A stretch of 40,933 bases of DNA from Balneolia bacterium (GTDB taxonomy: Bacteria > Bacteroidota > Rhodothermia > Balneolales > Cyclonatronaceae). The notes under the pieces were generated by a model, which was not told the origin of the DNA, did no database searches, and saw nothing but the letters and a program-made list of their open reading frames with translations. The position numbers and the translations under genes were made by a program. The number at the start of each line of letters is the position of its first letter. Within the stretch, counting starts at the first letter, position 1. Location: assembly GCA_003566635.1 (NCBI GenBank), contig PXCK01000078.1, positions 1 through 40,933 on the forward strand. Direction: 5' to 3'. Positions 33,185-40,933 of the stretch are shown here, one piece after another.

Positions 33185-34506
33185 TTTTCTTGAGGATCTA
33201 AGCGAGTTACTATTAGCTTTGGAAATCTTGGGTTATCCGGGTCGGTGACAATTAAATTAGGGATTAACAAACCGTTGTTCGGACCGGACGTAATGTAAAG
33301 TTTACCCGGGAAACTAGCGCCAAGCTGTAAATTGCGAATAGTTTCGGTTAGGTTTACCCGATAAGAGCCATCATTGTTATTTCTGAGTGGTTCAAATAGG
33401 GGAGGTCTTGTTACAATAAAATCAAGATCAACTTCTTCTAAGCGGTAAAACTGAACTCTACCCGTAGTTGTTCTTTCGTGATTAGCGGGTAATGTTGATT
33501 CTAACAAATCCATGTCTTCGAAAACTACTAATTCAGCACGACTGATATTTTGATCTTGGAATTTGTCAAATGTATCGGCCAGGTCAATTCCAATAACCTT
33601 TTCGAATGTATTATATACCGGATTAAGAGATGAAGAAATACCACTTTCGTTATCGACATTATAGGTATAGGCCCATCCACGAAAAGGAATTGAGAAGGAT
33701 AAAAACTCATCATCATCTTCTTCATCCAAAAGTGCTTGACCATTATCACCATTATCGTCTCCATCGCCATTACCACCGAAGGCAGGGTTTCTAACAAGAA
33801 GACGAGTGCCGGAGTAGGATATAGCACCAATCTGATCGAATTCGATTATGGTTCCGTTAACTCCAACCATCAAATCACCCTCTTGTGGAACAATCGCAAA
33901 TCCGAATTCATTTTCTACAAGGTTCTGGTTTCTATCACCATCTTCATCATCAAAATTAAAAAACTCATCACGATAGCGGTCAACCCAATCCTGAGGTAAT
34001 CTGATGGCAACTGAATCGGAATCGGTATCGATAGTAAATGTATCGAAAGGAACGGGATCGAAAGAAATATCTGATTCTTTATTTATTGCAGTTGATCTCC
34101 ACCTTTCTTCGATATAGTGTAGTCCAAATGTAATAGATCCTTCCTGATTCCCGTAAAAGTTTTGAGGGAATAAAAGAATATACATTTCGGCATCATCGTT
34201 AATCTGGAAAGGTTGTGGCGGTACTAAGCCGGGAGCTATGTATCCTACGGCATTCATATTGCCGAAAAGCTCATCATTATAGTCACCAACACTAAAAAAA
34301 GCATGGTTTCCGGTAAATGTCATCAGGTTTTCAGGTTCAAATCCTTCAATTAAGAGTGTGTCAACCTGAACGTTAGGTTCAACGGGTATAAAGGAAGAAC
34401 CTACAATATTATCGTTCTGACAGGCAGTAATTAAAAGTAGTAATGCTACAAATATGCCCGGAATCGAGATGCGGGGGTTTTGAAATAGAGTAATAACGGT
34501 ACTCAC
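33181..34506 (-). CDS. DUF4270-like surface lipoprotein with an EF-hand-like loop
   Basis: A 441-residue lipoprotein. A GTG at 34506 gives a clean type II signal peptide ending in LLLITAC, with Cys29 as lipid attachment site; starting earlier (34572 or 34605) would overlap the GT5 gene and lengthen the n-region. After the Cys come QNDNIVGSSFIPVEPN and VDTLLIEGF, resembling DUF4270 proteins (variant GxxxIP, then VDT). Residues 187-198 spell DEDGDRNQNLVE, an exact fit to a calcium-binding EF-hand loop (D-x-D-x-D-x-N-x-N-x-x-E). A second acidic run lies at about residues 245-267. Placement next to a short GT5 protein matches a gene order I recall from other Bacteroidota. The function is unknown. 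Confidence 0.7.
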   Translation of the reverse strand: MSTVITLFQNPRISIPGIFVALLLLITACQNDNIVGSSFIPVEPNVQVDTLLIEGFEPENLMTFTGNHAFFSVGDYNDELFGNMNAVGYIAPGLVPPQPFQINDDAEMYILLFPQNFYGNQEGSITFGLHYIEERWRSTAINKESDISFDPVPFDTFTIDTDSDSVAIRLPQDWVDRYRDEFFNFDDEDGDRNQNLVENEFGFAIVPQEGDLMVGVNGTIIEFDQIGAISYSGTRLLVRNPAFGGNGDGDDNGDNGQALLDEEDDDEFLSFSIPFRGWAYTYNVDNESGISSSLNPVYNTFEKVIGIDLADTFDKFQDQNISRAELVVFEDMDLLESTLPANHERTTTGRVQFYRLEEVDLDFIVTRPPLFEPLRNNNDGSYRVNLTETIRNLQLGASFPGKLYITSGPNNGLLIPNLIVTDPDNPRFPKLIVTRLDPQEN

Positions 34507-34522
34507 GTTTTTTTGTGAAAAA

Positions 34523-35320
34523 TTATTCTGGATTAATTGTTTTATAGTAGTCAGAAAACTTTGCTGATACATCCTGAGGAGAACCTTGTATTTTGGTGGA
34601 TTCAATATTTAACTGACTAAAAAGTTCATCAAATTCATCGCGGACATCATTTCCTGTAACTACATAATCGGAATAACTGAGACCTGCTTTAATGAAGTCA
34701 ATTTTTCCATCAGTAGAAATTTTATCGAAATCGATGTCGTCAGGCAACCCCATAACTGAAAGTTTTTCTTTATCAAAAATGCCTTCATTTACAGGGCTGT
34801 GTAGGTTATATAAAACTTTAGTATCCTTAAAAAGATCCACATCTTTATAAACTTCACGTAAATAAGCAGGTACGAATCCTGCTGCCCAATCATGACAATG
34901 AATGATATCGGGTTTCCATCCGAGCCTTTTAACGGTTTCCAAAATACCCTTATTGTAGAAAATTAACCTTTCGAGGTTATCTTCAAAGAATTTACCTGTT
35001 TTTGGGTGTTTGAAAAGACCTTTTCTTTTAAAGTAGGTATCGTTATCCAAAAAATAAACCTGAAGCTTAGCATTTGGAATACTGGCTACCTTAATACGCA
35101 TGCTTTCAACGTTCCCAGCTACTTCTACTTCAATACCGGCTAGTCTTATCACTTCATGCAAACGGTTCCTGCGATCAAGTATACTTCCGTATTTAGGTAA
35201 AAGGATTCGGATTTCATACCCTTTGTCCTGGAGAGATGCCGGTAGATACCTCAGCATATCAGCAGTGTTGGTGATCCGCGCGAATGGTGAAATCTCGGCA
35301 GCTGCGTATAGAATTTTCAT
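34523..35320 (-). CDS. Short GT5 (glycogen/starch synthase N-terminal domain) protein, probably not a synthase
   Basis: A 265-residue protein that matches only the N-terminal Rossmann domain of GlgA: MKILYAAAEISPFARITNTADMLRYLPASL-type start, ILLPKYG, FFEDNLERLIFYNKG, WKPDIIHCHDWAAGFVPAYLR and VLYNLHSPVNEG. The C-terminal GT-B domain, which binds the sugar nucleotide, is absent, and the KxGGL motif of true synthases is replaced by RITNT. It is therefore unlikely to make glycogen by itself; a regulatory or partner role is inferred. Such short proteins are often annotated as glycogen synthase in Bacteroidota. It leads the operon with the DUF4270-like gene (16 bp gap) and is separated from malQ by 221 bp. 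Confidence 0.8.
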   Translation of the reverse strand: MKILYAAAEISPFARITNTADMLRYLPASLQDKGYEIRILLPKYGSILDRRNRLHEVIRLAGIEVEVAGNVESMRIKVASIPNAKLQVYFLDNDTYFKRKGLFKHPKTGKFFEDNLERLIFYNKGILETVKRLGWKPDIIHCHDWAAGFVPAYLREVYKDVDLFKDTKVLYNLHSPVNEGIFDKEKLSVMGLPDDIDFDKISTDGKIDFIKAGLSYSDYVVTGNDVRDEFDELFSQLNIESTKIQGSPQDVSAKFSDYYKTINPE

Positions 35321-35541
35321 AGACTAATTTATGGTAAACTGAATAGTATTAATTTATATGCTCTCATTCAGTCTGTATCTACTAAGAAATACAGCATTTT
35401 AACAGTGCTTACGTACTCTTAAAACATTATTAAAGTGAAAATATAAAAAGAGCTGTGTATATACTGTATAAGCTAAATTAATTAACGAATACAATAGACA
35501 CATCTTACTAAGATACGATATTTAAGGGGAAATTGAGAATC
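35321..35541. other. Spacer between malQ and the GT5-like gene
   Basis: This A+T-rich 221-bp interval presumably contains the promoter of the four-gene minus-strand operon. I saw no terminator hairpin for malQ and no convincing promoter boxes. Confidence 0.5.
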
Positions 35542-37092
35542 CTAATTTGCCTCCTCGGTTTTGAGCATAACCAAATTAGAATCAACTAAATTTGCTCTGG
35601 GGTTTCGATTCGAAATATGCACTAAGTGCATGAGTTGATTTCGATCTATTTTACTCAACATATCAGGAGTATAACGCCACATCCAGTTGTTTTCAGTTGT
35701 TCCCGGTAAATTCATACGATGCTCACCACCCAGTTCCATCAGGTCTTGTAAGGGAAATATTGCCTGGTCGGCATTAGATAGCATAGCTAACCTAATTAAC
35801 TCCCATTCCGGTTTATCACAAGCAGAACGAACATACTCGCGTAAACGATGTTTTTCTAGCTCGGAGGCTGTATTGTACCAACCACGAGATGTATCGTTAT
35901 CGTGAGTACCGGTATATACAACACAGTTTGCTGTATTATAATTATGAGGCAGAAAGCTATTGCCGGAAGTATCATTCCAGGCAAATTGAAGTATTTTCAT
36001 GCCGGGAAAGTTGAAAGAATCACGTAAATCCACAACTTCAGGCGTAATAACTCCGAGATCTTCGGCTATGATTGGTAATTCGCCAAGTTCGCTAAGGATT
36101 ACTTTAAACAGGTCTTTACCGGGTCCTTTAACCCAACGTCCAAATTCTGCTGTTGGTGCATCAGCTTTTACCTCCCAGTACGCATCAAAACCGCGGAAGT
36201 GGTCAACACGTATGGCATCGGTCATTACCAACATTTGTTCGAAACGTTTTAACCACCATTTGTAGCCGTCTTTTTTTAATTCTTTCCATTTATAAAGCGG
36301 GTTTCCCCAAAGCTGACCCGTTGCGCTAAAATAATCCGGTGGTACACCGGCTACGAGTGTTCTGTTACCTAATTCATCAACTTCAAAAAATTGAGAGTGA
36401 GACCAAACGTCTGAGCTATTGTGATCTACAAATATGGGGATATCACCTATAATAATTATTCCTTTATCATTTGCATACTTTTTAATCACTAACCATTGAT
36501 TAAAAAACTCAAATTGTGCCCACCTGTGGAAACGAACAATATCTGCAAGCCGCTTTTCTGCTTTTTTTATTGCCGATGGTTTTCGCTTGGCAATATCTTC
36601 ATCCCATTTATTCCAGGGTTGAAATCCATTTTCTTCTAAACAAGCCATGAAGAGGCAATAGTCTTTCAGCCAAAAAGAATTTTTTCTGGCAAAGCTCTTT
36701 AAAGCTGTATTACCTTGCTTGCCATTCTTTTCTTCATACCGTTTAAAAGCAGCCTCCAGTAAAAATCTTTTGTTTGAAAAAGCTTGATCGTAATTAACCT
36801 TAACACCTGATGGAAGAATTTTCGATGATGCTTCATCTGCCGTTATCAAACCTTTTTCAAGTAATACTTCCGGGCTAATTAAATACATATTTCCGGCAAA
36901 TGCAGAATAACTGGCGTAGGGCGAGTTGCCATAGCCTGTAGGACCAAGGGGTAAAATTTGCCAAATAGATTGTTTGGTTTCGGCTAAAAAATCTACAAAT
37001 GAGCGGGCTCCCAACCCAAGATCACCAATACCAAATTGTGATGGGAATGATGTTGGGTGTACCAATACACCACAAGCACGTTTAAATCTCAT
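35542..37092 (-). CDS. malQ: 4-alpha-glucanotransferase (amylomaltase, GH77)
   Basis: A 516-residue GH77 enzyme. The N terminus CGVLVHPTSFPSQFGIGDLG is typical. Catalytic residues are visible in family motifs: nucleophile D297 in IRVDHFRGF, acid/base E344 in IIAEDLGVI, and D398 in THDNDTSRGW. It transfers glucan chains between alpha-1,4-glucans and helps recycle maltodextrins. The length matches bacterial MalQ of the short type, without the long N-terminal extension of E. coli. It follows glgB by 29 bp, so the two are an operon for glycogen metabolism. Confidence 0.95.
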   Translation of the reverse strand: MRFKRACGVLVHPTSFPSQFGIGDLGLGARSFVDFLAETKQSIWQILPLGPTGYGNSPYASYSAFAGNMYLISPEVLLEKGLITADEASSKILPSGVKVNYDQAFSNKRFLLEAAFKRYEEKNGKQGNTALKSFARKNSFWLKDYCLFMACLEENGFQPWNKWDEDIAKRKPSAIKKAEKRLADIVRFHRWAQFEFFNQWLVIKKYANDKGIIIIGDIPIFVDHNSSDVWSHSQFFEVDELGNRTLVAGVPPDYFSATGQLWGNPLYKWKELKKDGYKWWLKRFEQMLVMTDAIRVDHFRGFDAYWEVKADAPTAEFGRWVKGPGKDLFKVILSELGELPIIAEDLGVITPEVVDLRDSFNFPGMKILQFAWNDTSGNSFLPHNYNTANCVVYTGTHDNDTSRGWYNTASELEKHRLREYVRSACDKPEWELIRLAMLSNADQAIFPLQDLMELGGEHRMNLPGTTENNWMWRYTPDMLSKIDRNQLMHLVHISNRNPRANLVDSNLVMLKTEEAN

Positions 37093-37121
37093 ATAGTCTT
37101 TAAATCAAATTGTTAATGTAA

Positions 37122-39323
37122 TTATTGCTTCTTTTTGATAATAACACCGGCTAATGGAGGAACCTGTATTGTTATGTTATATGGCTGTCCATGCCATTCT
37201 CCCTCGTTTGTAGTAAACTCTTTTGTGCCATATTCACTACCCCCATATTTCGATGAATCACTGGAAAAAATAACTTCATAGGTTCCACTTTCGGGTACAC
37301 CTATTGTATAATTTTCGTGAACTCTTGGAGTAAAGTTGAAAAAACAAATCAATGCCTCTTTTTTTTCTTTACTAAATCTTAGAAATGATAGTACGCTATT
37401 ATCCACATCAGAAAAATCTATCCACTGAAAACCACTCCAGTCGTAATCGACTTCAAACAGTGCGTTTTCTGATTTATAAATACCATTTATATCCCGAACC
37501 ATATTTAAAACTCCGGAATGCATAGGGTCATCCAATACACCCCAATCAAGTTCTCTGGCTTCGCTCCATTCTCTCCATTGCCCAATTTCCCCTCCCATGA
37601 ACAAGAGTTTTTTCCCCGGATGACAGTACATATAGGTATATAGTAACCGCAGGTTGGCATATCGTTGCCATAAATCGCCGGGCATTTTGTCGAGTAAGGA
37701 TTTTTTCATGTGAACGACTTCATCATGGGAAAAAGGGAGCATGAAGTTTTCGGAAAATGCGTAAATAAACGAGAATGTTAGCTGGTTCTGATGATACTTT
37801 CTAAAGAGCGGATCAACTTCAAAGTATTTAAGCGTATCATTCATCCAACCCATATTCCATTTGTAATCGAATCCTAACCCGCCAACGTAAGTTGGTTTGG
37901 AAACCAGTGGCCATGATGTCGATTCTTCAGCTAATGTTATAATTCCGGGAAATTCTTCGTGAACTACTTCATTGAATCGTTTTAAAAAGGCAATGGCTTC
38001 AAGGTTTTCGCGCCCTCCATATTTGTTGGGTATCCATTCACCTTCTTCCCGGCTGTAATCGAGGTAAAGCATGGATGCAACAGCATCAACACGGAGTCCG
38101 TCTATGTGGTATTTGTCAATCCAGAAAACAGCGTTAGAAATGAGGAAGTTTTTTACCTCATCGCGACCAAAATTGAAAATTTTTGTACCCCAGTCTTTAT
38201 GTTCGCCCTGGCGCGGGTCAGCATGTTCGTACAATGCTGTTCCATCAAAATTTCGGAGTCCGTGATCATCTTTAGTAAAGTGAGCCGGAACCCAGTCTAA
38301 AATCACACCTATATTATTAACGTGACATTCGTTCACAAAACGAGCAAATGCTTCAGGTTCACCAAAGCGGCTTGTTGGTGCAAAATACCCTGTCACTTGA
38401 TATCCCCATGATGGATCGTAAGGGTGTTCTGAAACGGGCATTAGCTCGATATGAGTAAAGCCGTTTTCTTTTACATAGGGTATTAAGTGCTCAATAAGCT
38501 CGTCGTAAGAATAAAATTCGTCATCAGTTTTATGGCGCTTCCATGATCCGAGGTGAACTTCATAAACCGACATAGGCTTATCAAAACCACTGTCTCTGTT
38601 TGTTATCCACTCATTGTCCGTCCAGTTAAAGTTGTCAATCTTTTTAACAATAGAAGCCGTTTGAGGTCTTTTTTCGTAGAAAAATCCATAAGGATCGGAC
38701 TTTAAAAATGGGAGTGAAGCCGATGGAGATTTTATCTCATATTTGTATTCAACATTTTCATCCAAACCCGGAATAAAAATCTCCCATATTCCCTGGTCAA
38801 AATGTTTTCTCATCGGATAATGACGACCATCCCAGTCAGAAAACGAGCCAACAACACTTACCCGTGATGCACTTGGTGCTGCAACAACAAAATGAACGCC
38901 TTTTACACCATCAATTTCTTTAACGTGAGCACCCATAAATTCGTAGGCGCGCCTGTGATTACCTTCACCCCAAATTTGTAAATCAAATTCATCTATTAAA
39001 CTACTGTAGCTGTAAGGATCTTTTGTGTTGAACTCATCTCCATTTTCAAATATAAATGTAAGATCGTATTCAAATTTCTTCTTTCTACCGGGGATGAAGA
39101 CTTCAAAGAAACCATTAGAATCCAGCAGAATCATTTCTTTTCTGGATTTCTTTTTAGTCTCGTTCAAAAAGGCTTTAACTGCACCGGGCTTAAAAGTACG
39201 GACTACCAGCCCGTTTTTTGACCCTTTTTTTGCAGAATGCATTCCAAGAAACGCAAAGGGATTGCCATGGTTGCCGTAAATTAGGGCGTTCATTTCGTCT
39301 TTATTTGTAATTTGGTAGTCCAA
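37122..39323 (-). CDS. glgB: 1,4-alpha-glucan branching enzyme
   Basis: A 733-residue GH13 branching enzyme. Two N-terminal carbohydrate-binding modules (about residues 10-100 and 115-215, the second with VSVVGSFSDWDGRHYPM) precede the alpha-amylase barrel. Catalytic residues are D413 in GLRVDAVAS, E466 in LAEESTSW and D534 in FSHDEVVHM. The C-terminal domain starts near residue 640. It introduces alpha-1,6 branches into glycogen. The first codon is TTG at 39323; an ATG at 39293 would drop ten residues. It is upstream of malQ and divergent from a LolC-like gene. Confidence 0.96.
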   Translation of the reverse strand: MDYQITNKDEMNALIYGNHGNPFAFLGMHSAKKGSKNGLVVRTFKPGAVKAFLNETKKKSRKEMILLDSNGFFEVFIPGRKKKFEYDLTFIFENGDEFNTKDPYSYSSLIDEFDLQIWGEGNHRRAYEFMGAHVKEIDGVKGVHFVVAAPSASRVSVVGSFSDWDGRHYPMRKHFDQGIWEIFIPGLDENVEYKYEIKSPSASLPFLKSDPYGFFYEKRPQTASIVKKIDNFNWTDNEWITNRDSGFDKPMSVYEVHLGSWKRHKTDDEFYSYDELIEHLIPYVKENGFTHIELMPVSEHPYDPSWGYQVTGYFAPTSRFGEPEAFARFVNECHVNNIGVILDWVPAHFTKDDHGLRNFDGTALYEHADPRQGEHKDWGTKIFNFGRDEVKNFLISNAVFWIDKYHIDGLRVDAVASMLYLDYSREEGEWIPNKYGGRENLEAIAFLKRFNEVVHEEFPGIITLAEESTSWPLVSKPTYVGGLGFDYKWNMGWMNDTLKYFEVDPLFRKYHQNQLTFSFIYAFSENFMLPFSHDEVVHMKKSLLDKMPGDLWQRYANLRLLYTYMYCHPGKKLLFMGGEIGQWREWSEARELDWGVLDDPMHSGVLNMVRDINGIYKSENALFEVDYDWSGFQWIDFSDVDNSVLSFLRFSKEKKEALICFFNFTPRVHENYTIGVPESGTYEVIFSSDSSKYGGSEYGTKEFTTNEGEWHGQPYNITIQVPPLAGVIIKKKQ

Positions 39324-39529
39324 AGGTTCGTTTGTTAAATGAAGATTAACACTATAACATGATTATCTCGAAAATTTTCATGTATATTGCAAGCCAAAAT
39401 CTTTTAGCACAGCATATTATTTACTTTATGAAAAGTGATTAAATATATGCCTTTTAAAATACTAATTTTGAAGATTAAGCGCTTACAATCTTCTTGAATA
39501 TAAAACATCAAAAACACAAAGCATAACCG
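39324..39529. other. Divergent promoter interval between glgB and the LolC-like gene
   Basis: This 206-bp A+T-rich region must hold the promoters of the minus-strand glgB-malQ unit and the plus-strand permease. I see no firm -33/-7 pair and no recognised operator. Confidence 0.5.
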
Positions 39530-40762
39530 TTGAAGCCATCTTCCATCATAGCTAAAAGATATCTTTTTTCTAAGAAGCGTATTTCCCTTATTACTACTCT
39601 CACATTAATCAGTATATCCGGTGTTACAATTGGTACTGCTTTATTGATTATAGTGCTTAGTGTTTTTAATGGTTTTTTCGATTTAGTGAAAGAAATGCTG
39701 ATAGCCTACGATCCGGATATTCGAATTGAATCTACCGAAGGTGCCCGTTTTTTATACACCGCAGAAATGCAGTCTTTCATCGAGGATCATCCGGAAATTC
39801 GTATGGTTTCTCCTTTTGCCGAGGGAAAGGCCTTGATTGCGCATCGTGGTGATACCTACAAGGTTGCACAAATTCGTGGAGTAAGAACAGAGCGTTTTTC
39901 AGAAATGGTTAATCTTAGAACAGAATTCTTTCGGGAAGAATTCGATCTTAGTCTGCAACACGGCTCGCCCGGTATGCTAATGGGCAGATCGCTAATGGGG
40001 CAGCTTGGATTATCGCATGGAAGTACCGTTTCGCTTATTAGCGCGCAATCTATACAACGCTCACTTACGCAGTTTTCAGGTCCAAGAACGTTTAGTTTCG
40101 AAATTAGGGGCTCGTACAGTATGGATGAAATGTATGATGGATCTGTAATTTTTGTTGAATTGGAAGCCGCTCAACGCCTTTTCAATATGAGGTCGGCCAT
40201 TTCGGGAATTGATATCGACCTGGTTGTACATGAAAATGCCGATGCAATGCAAAGAGAGCTTCAAGCTTTTTTGGGTGATGATTTTATGGTACGCACTTGG
40301 TACGATTTGCAAAGACCACTGTACGATGTAATGAACCTTGAAAAATGGGGCGCTTTTATCATTTTGATGATAATCGTTTTGGTAGCTGTTTTAAATATTG
40401 TTGGTTCGTTAACCATGATAGTAATTCAAAAAACAAAGGATATCGCACTGCTTAGAAGTATTGGCTACAAGACAAGTCAAATAAAACAGATTTTTCTCAA
40501 ACAAGGTGTTTACATTGGATTGATTGGGTGTTTGCTAGGTGGCGGAGTCGGGCTTTTGGTCTGCTGGTTGCAAGATACCTACGGTTTTGTAAAGCTTGCC
40601 GGTGCAGAGTCTTTTATAATTGATGCCTATCCCGTTGATGTTATCTGGACGGATGTAGCGCTAGTATTAACAGGCAGTTTGATTTTATGTATTCTCGCAA
40701 GCTGGTATCCGGCTCGCAGGGCAGCTTCTGTTGAGATTAGCAGTGCTTTACGGTATGAGTAG
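39530..40762 (+). CDS. LolC/LolE-type lipoprotein-releasing ABC permease
   Basis: A 410-residue permease with the four-helix LolC/LolE layout. An N-terminal helix with IAKRYLFSKKRISLITTLTLISISGVTIGTALLIIVLSVFNGFF-type sequence is followed by a large periplasmic domain (residues about 55-260). Three helices form the C-terminal FtsX block, with DIALLRSIGYKTSQI and ASWYPARRAASVEISSALRYE. The WYPARRAA motif and ending are characteristic of the family. It releases lipoproteins from the inner membrane with LolD. No LolD partner follows in the window. The start is TTG 39530, because a stop codon lies two codons upstream and no ATG comes before residue 58. Confidence 0.88.
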   Translation: MKPSSIIAKRYLFSKKRISLITTLTLISISGVTIGTALLIIVLSVFNGFFDLVKEMLIAYDPDIRIESTEGARFLYTAEMQSFIEDHPEIRMVSPFAEGKALIAHRGDTYKVAQIRGVRTERFSEMVNLRTEFFREEFDLSLQHGSPGMLMGRSLMGQLGLSHGSTVSLISAQSIQRSLTQFSGPRTFSFEIRGSYSMDEMYDGSVIFVELEAAQRLFNMRSAISGIDIDLVVHENADAMQRELQAFLGDDFMVRTWYDLQRPLYDVMNLEKWGAFIILMIIVLVAVLNIVGSLTMIVIQKTKDIALLRSIGYKTSQIKQIFLKQGVYIGLIGCLLGGGVGLLVCWLQDTYGFVKLAGAESFIIDAYPVDVIWTDVALVLTGSLILCILASWYPARRAASVEISSALRYE

Positions 40763-40775
40763 GGTTTTTGGGGTA

Positions 40776-40817
40776 ATTATGAATTATGGATCAAGAATTA
40801 CGAATTATGGATTGTAG
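40776..40817. repeat. Array of six 7-bp units, copy B
   Basis: The units are ATTATGA, ATTATGG, ATCAAGA, ATTACGA, ATTATGG and ATTGTAG, followed by ATGCCTAAAA. It starts 13 bases after the LolC-like stop. The same unit consensus and the same ATGCCT junction occur at 28998-29025. Confidence 0.75.
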
Positions 40818-40859
40818 ATGCCTAAAACGGGTTGACACTTTTAGTTAATGTTTAATGTG

Positions 40860-40883
40860 TTGGTCGAAGTTAACTTCGACCAA
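40860..40883. repeat. Perfect 24-bp palindrome at the window end
   Basis: TTGGTCGAAGTT is followed directly by its exact reverse complement, AACTTCGACCAA, then ATTTTG. It could be a weak bidirectional terminator or the end of a repeat element that runs out of the window. The last 50 bases show no identified gene. Confidence 0.6.
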
Positions 40884-40933
40884 ATTTTGACCTCATAGTC
40901 TTTATGTTCTCCTTGTACCCACTCTTTTAGAAA

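Noticed and set aside
34507-34605. Earlier starts for the DUF4270-like gene (34605 TTG, 34572 ATG)
   Set aside because: They would overlap the end of the GT5 gene by 50 to 83 bp and bury the lipoprotein signal; the GTG at 34506 gives a normal lipoprotein signal peptide.
34523-35320. A functional GlgA gene completing a glycogen cluster with glgB and malQ
   Set aside because: The C-terminal half and the KxGG motif are absent, so synthase activity is not supported by the sequence.

Overview
The window is about 41 kb of a chromosome with tightly packed housekeeping and respiratory genes. The gene content points to an aerobic member of the Bacteroidota/Balneolota/Rhodothermota group. The evidence is a fused CcoN-CcoO cbb3 oxidase subunit, a three-gene succinate dehydrogenase with a single five-helix SdhC, a PorV/PorQ-type outer-membrane protein, a DUF4270-like lipoprotein next to a short GT5 protein, LuxE/LuxC-like proteins, and a promoter of the TTG-N20-TAnnTTTG type. 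A Balneola-like organism is my best guess. This is inferred from gene content, because no rRNA is present. No tRNA, rRNA, CRISPR array or transposase gene was seen.

Layout. (1) 1-6530, plus strand: the end of a CcoI-type metal ATPase, then ccoS, ccoNO (fused), ccoQ, ccoP (single haem), ccoG, ccoH/fixH and a TauE/SafE-DsbD-like membrane protein. This is one assembly-plus-structural operon for cbb3 oxidase. (2) 6531-7687: a gene-free stretch holding a repeat element with terminal inverted repeats and two perfect palindromes. (3) 7688-9427, minus strand: a Na/Pi cotransporter with a PhoU-like tail. (4) 9933-13924: the ybbP-like permease and ybbA-like ATPase, divergent from a TesA-type esterase, as in the enterobacterial tesA-ybbA-ybbP neighbourhood. 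(5) 14071-14305: a second, shorter copy of the repeat element. (6) 14340-18875, minus strand: glmM-like mutase, an SGNH/TPR membrane protein, a PduO-type cobalamin adenosyltransferase and a YigZ/IMPACT protein. (7) 19160-22571, plus strand: sdhCAB, closed by a strong intrinsic terminator. (8) 22638-28988, plus strand: a LuxE/LuxC-like acyl-activating and reducing pair, a PorV/PorQ-type protein, miaA, purS, purQ, lptB and a rhodanese. (9) 29132-39323, minus strand: rho; then a four-gene envelope operon (GT5-like protein, DUF4270-like lipoprotein, beta-barrel protein, TPR protein) ending in a strong hairpin terminator; upstream of it malQ and glgB. (10) 39530-40762, plus strand: a LolC/LolE-type permease.

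How parts fit together. The first operon builds a high-affinity terminal oxidase and its copper/Fe-S maturation factors, and sdhCAB feeds the quinone pool. YbbA/YbbP, LptB, the LolC-like permease, the PorV-like protein and the DUF4270 operon all serve the outer envelope. glgB and malQ are glycogen enzymes, but the nearby glycogen-synthase-like gene lacks both the C-terminal domain and the KxGG-type substrate motif.

The least explained features are the inverted-repeat element family with its co-varying palindromes, the two 7-bp-period arrays that follow plus-strand stop codons, the GT5/DUF4270/barrel/TPR operon, and the LuxE/LuxC pair without luciferase genes.
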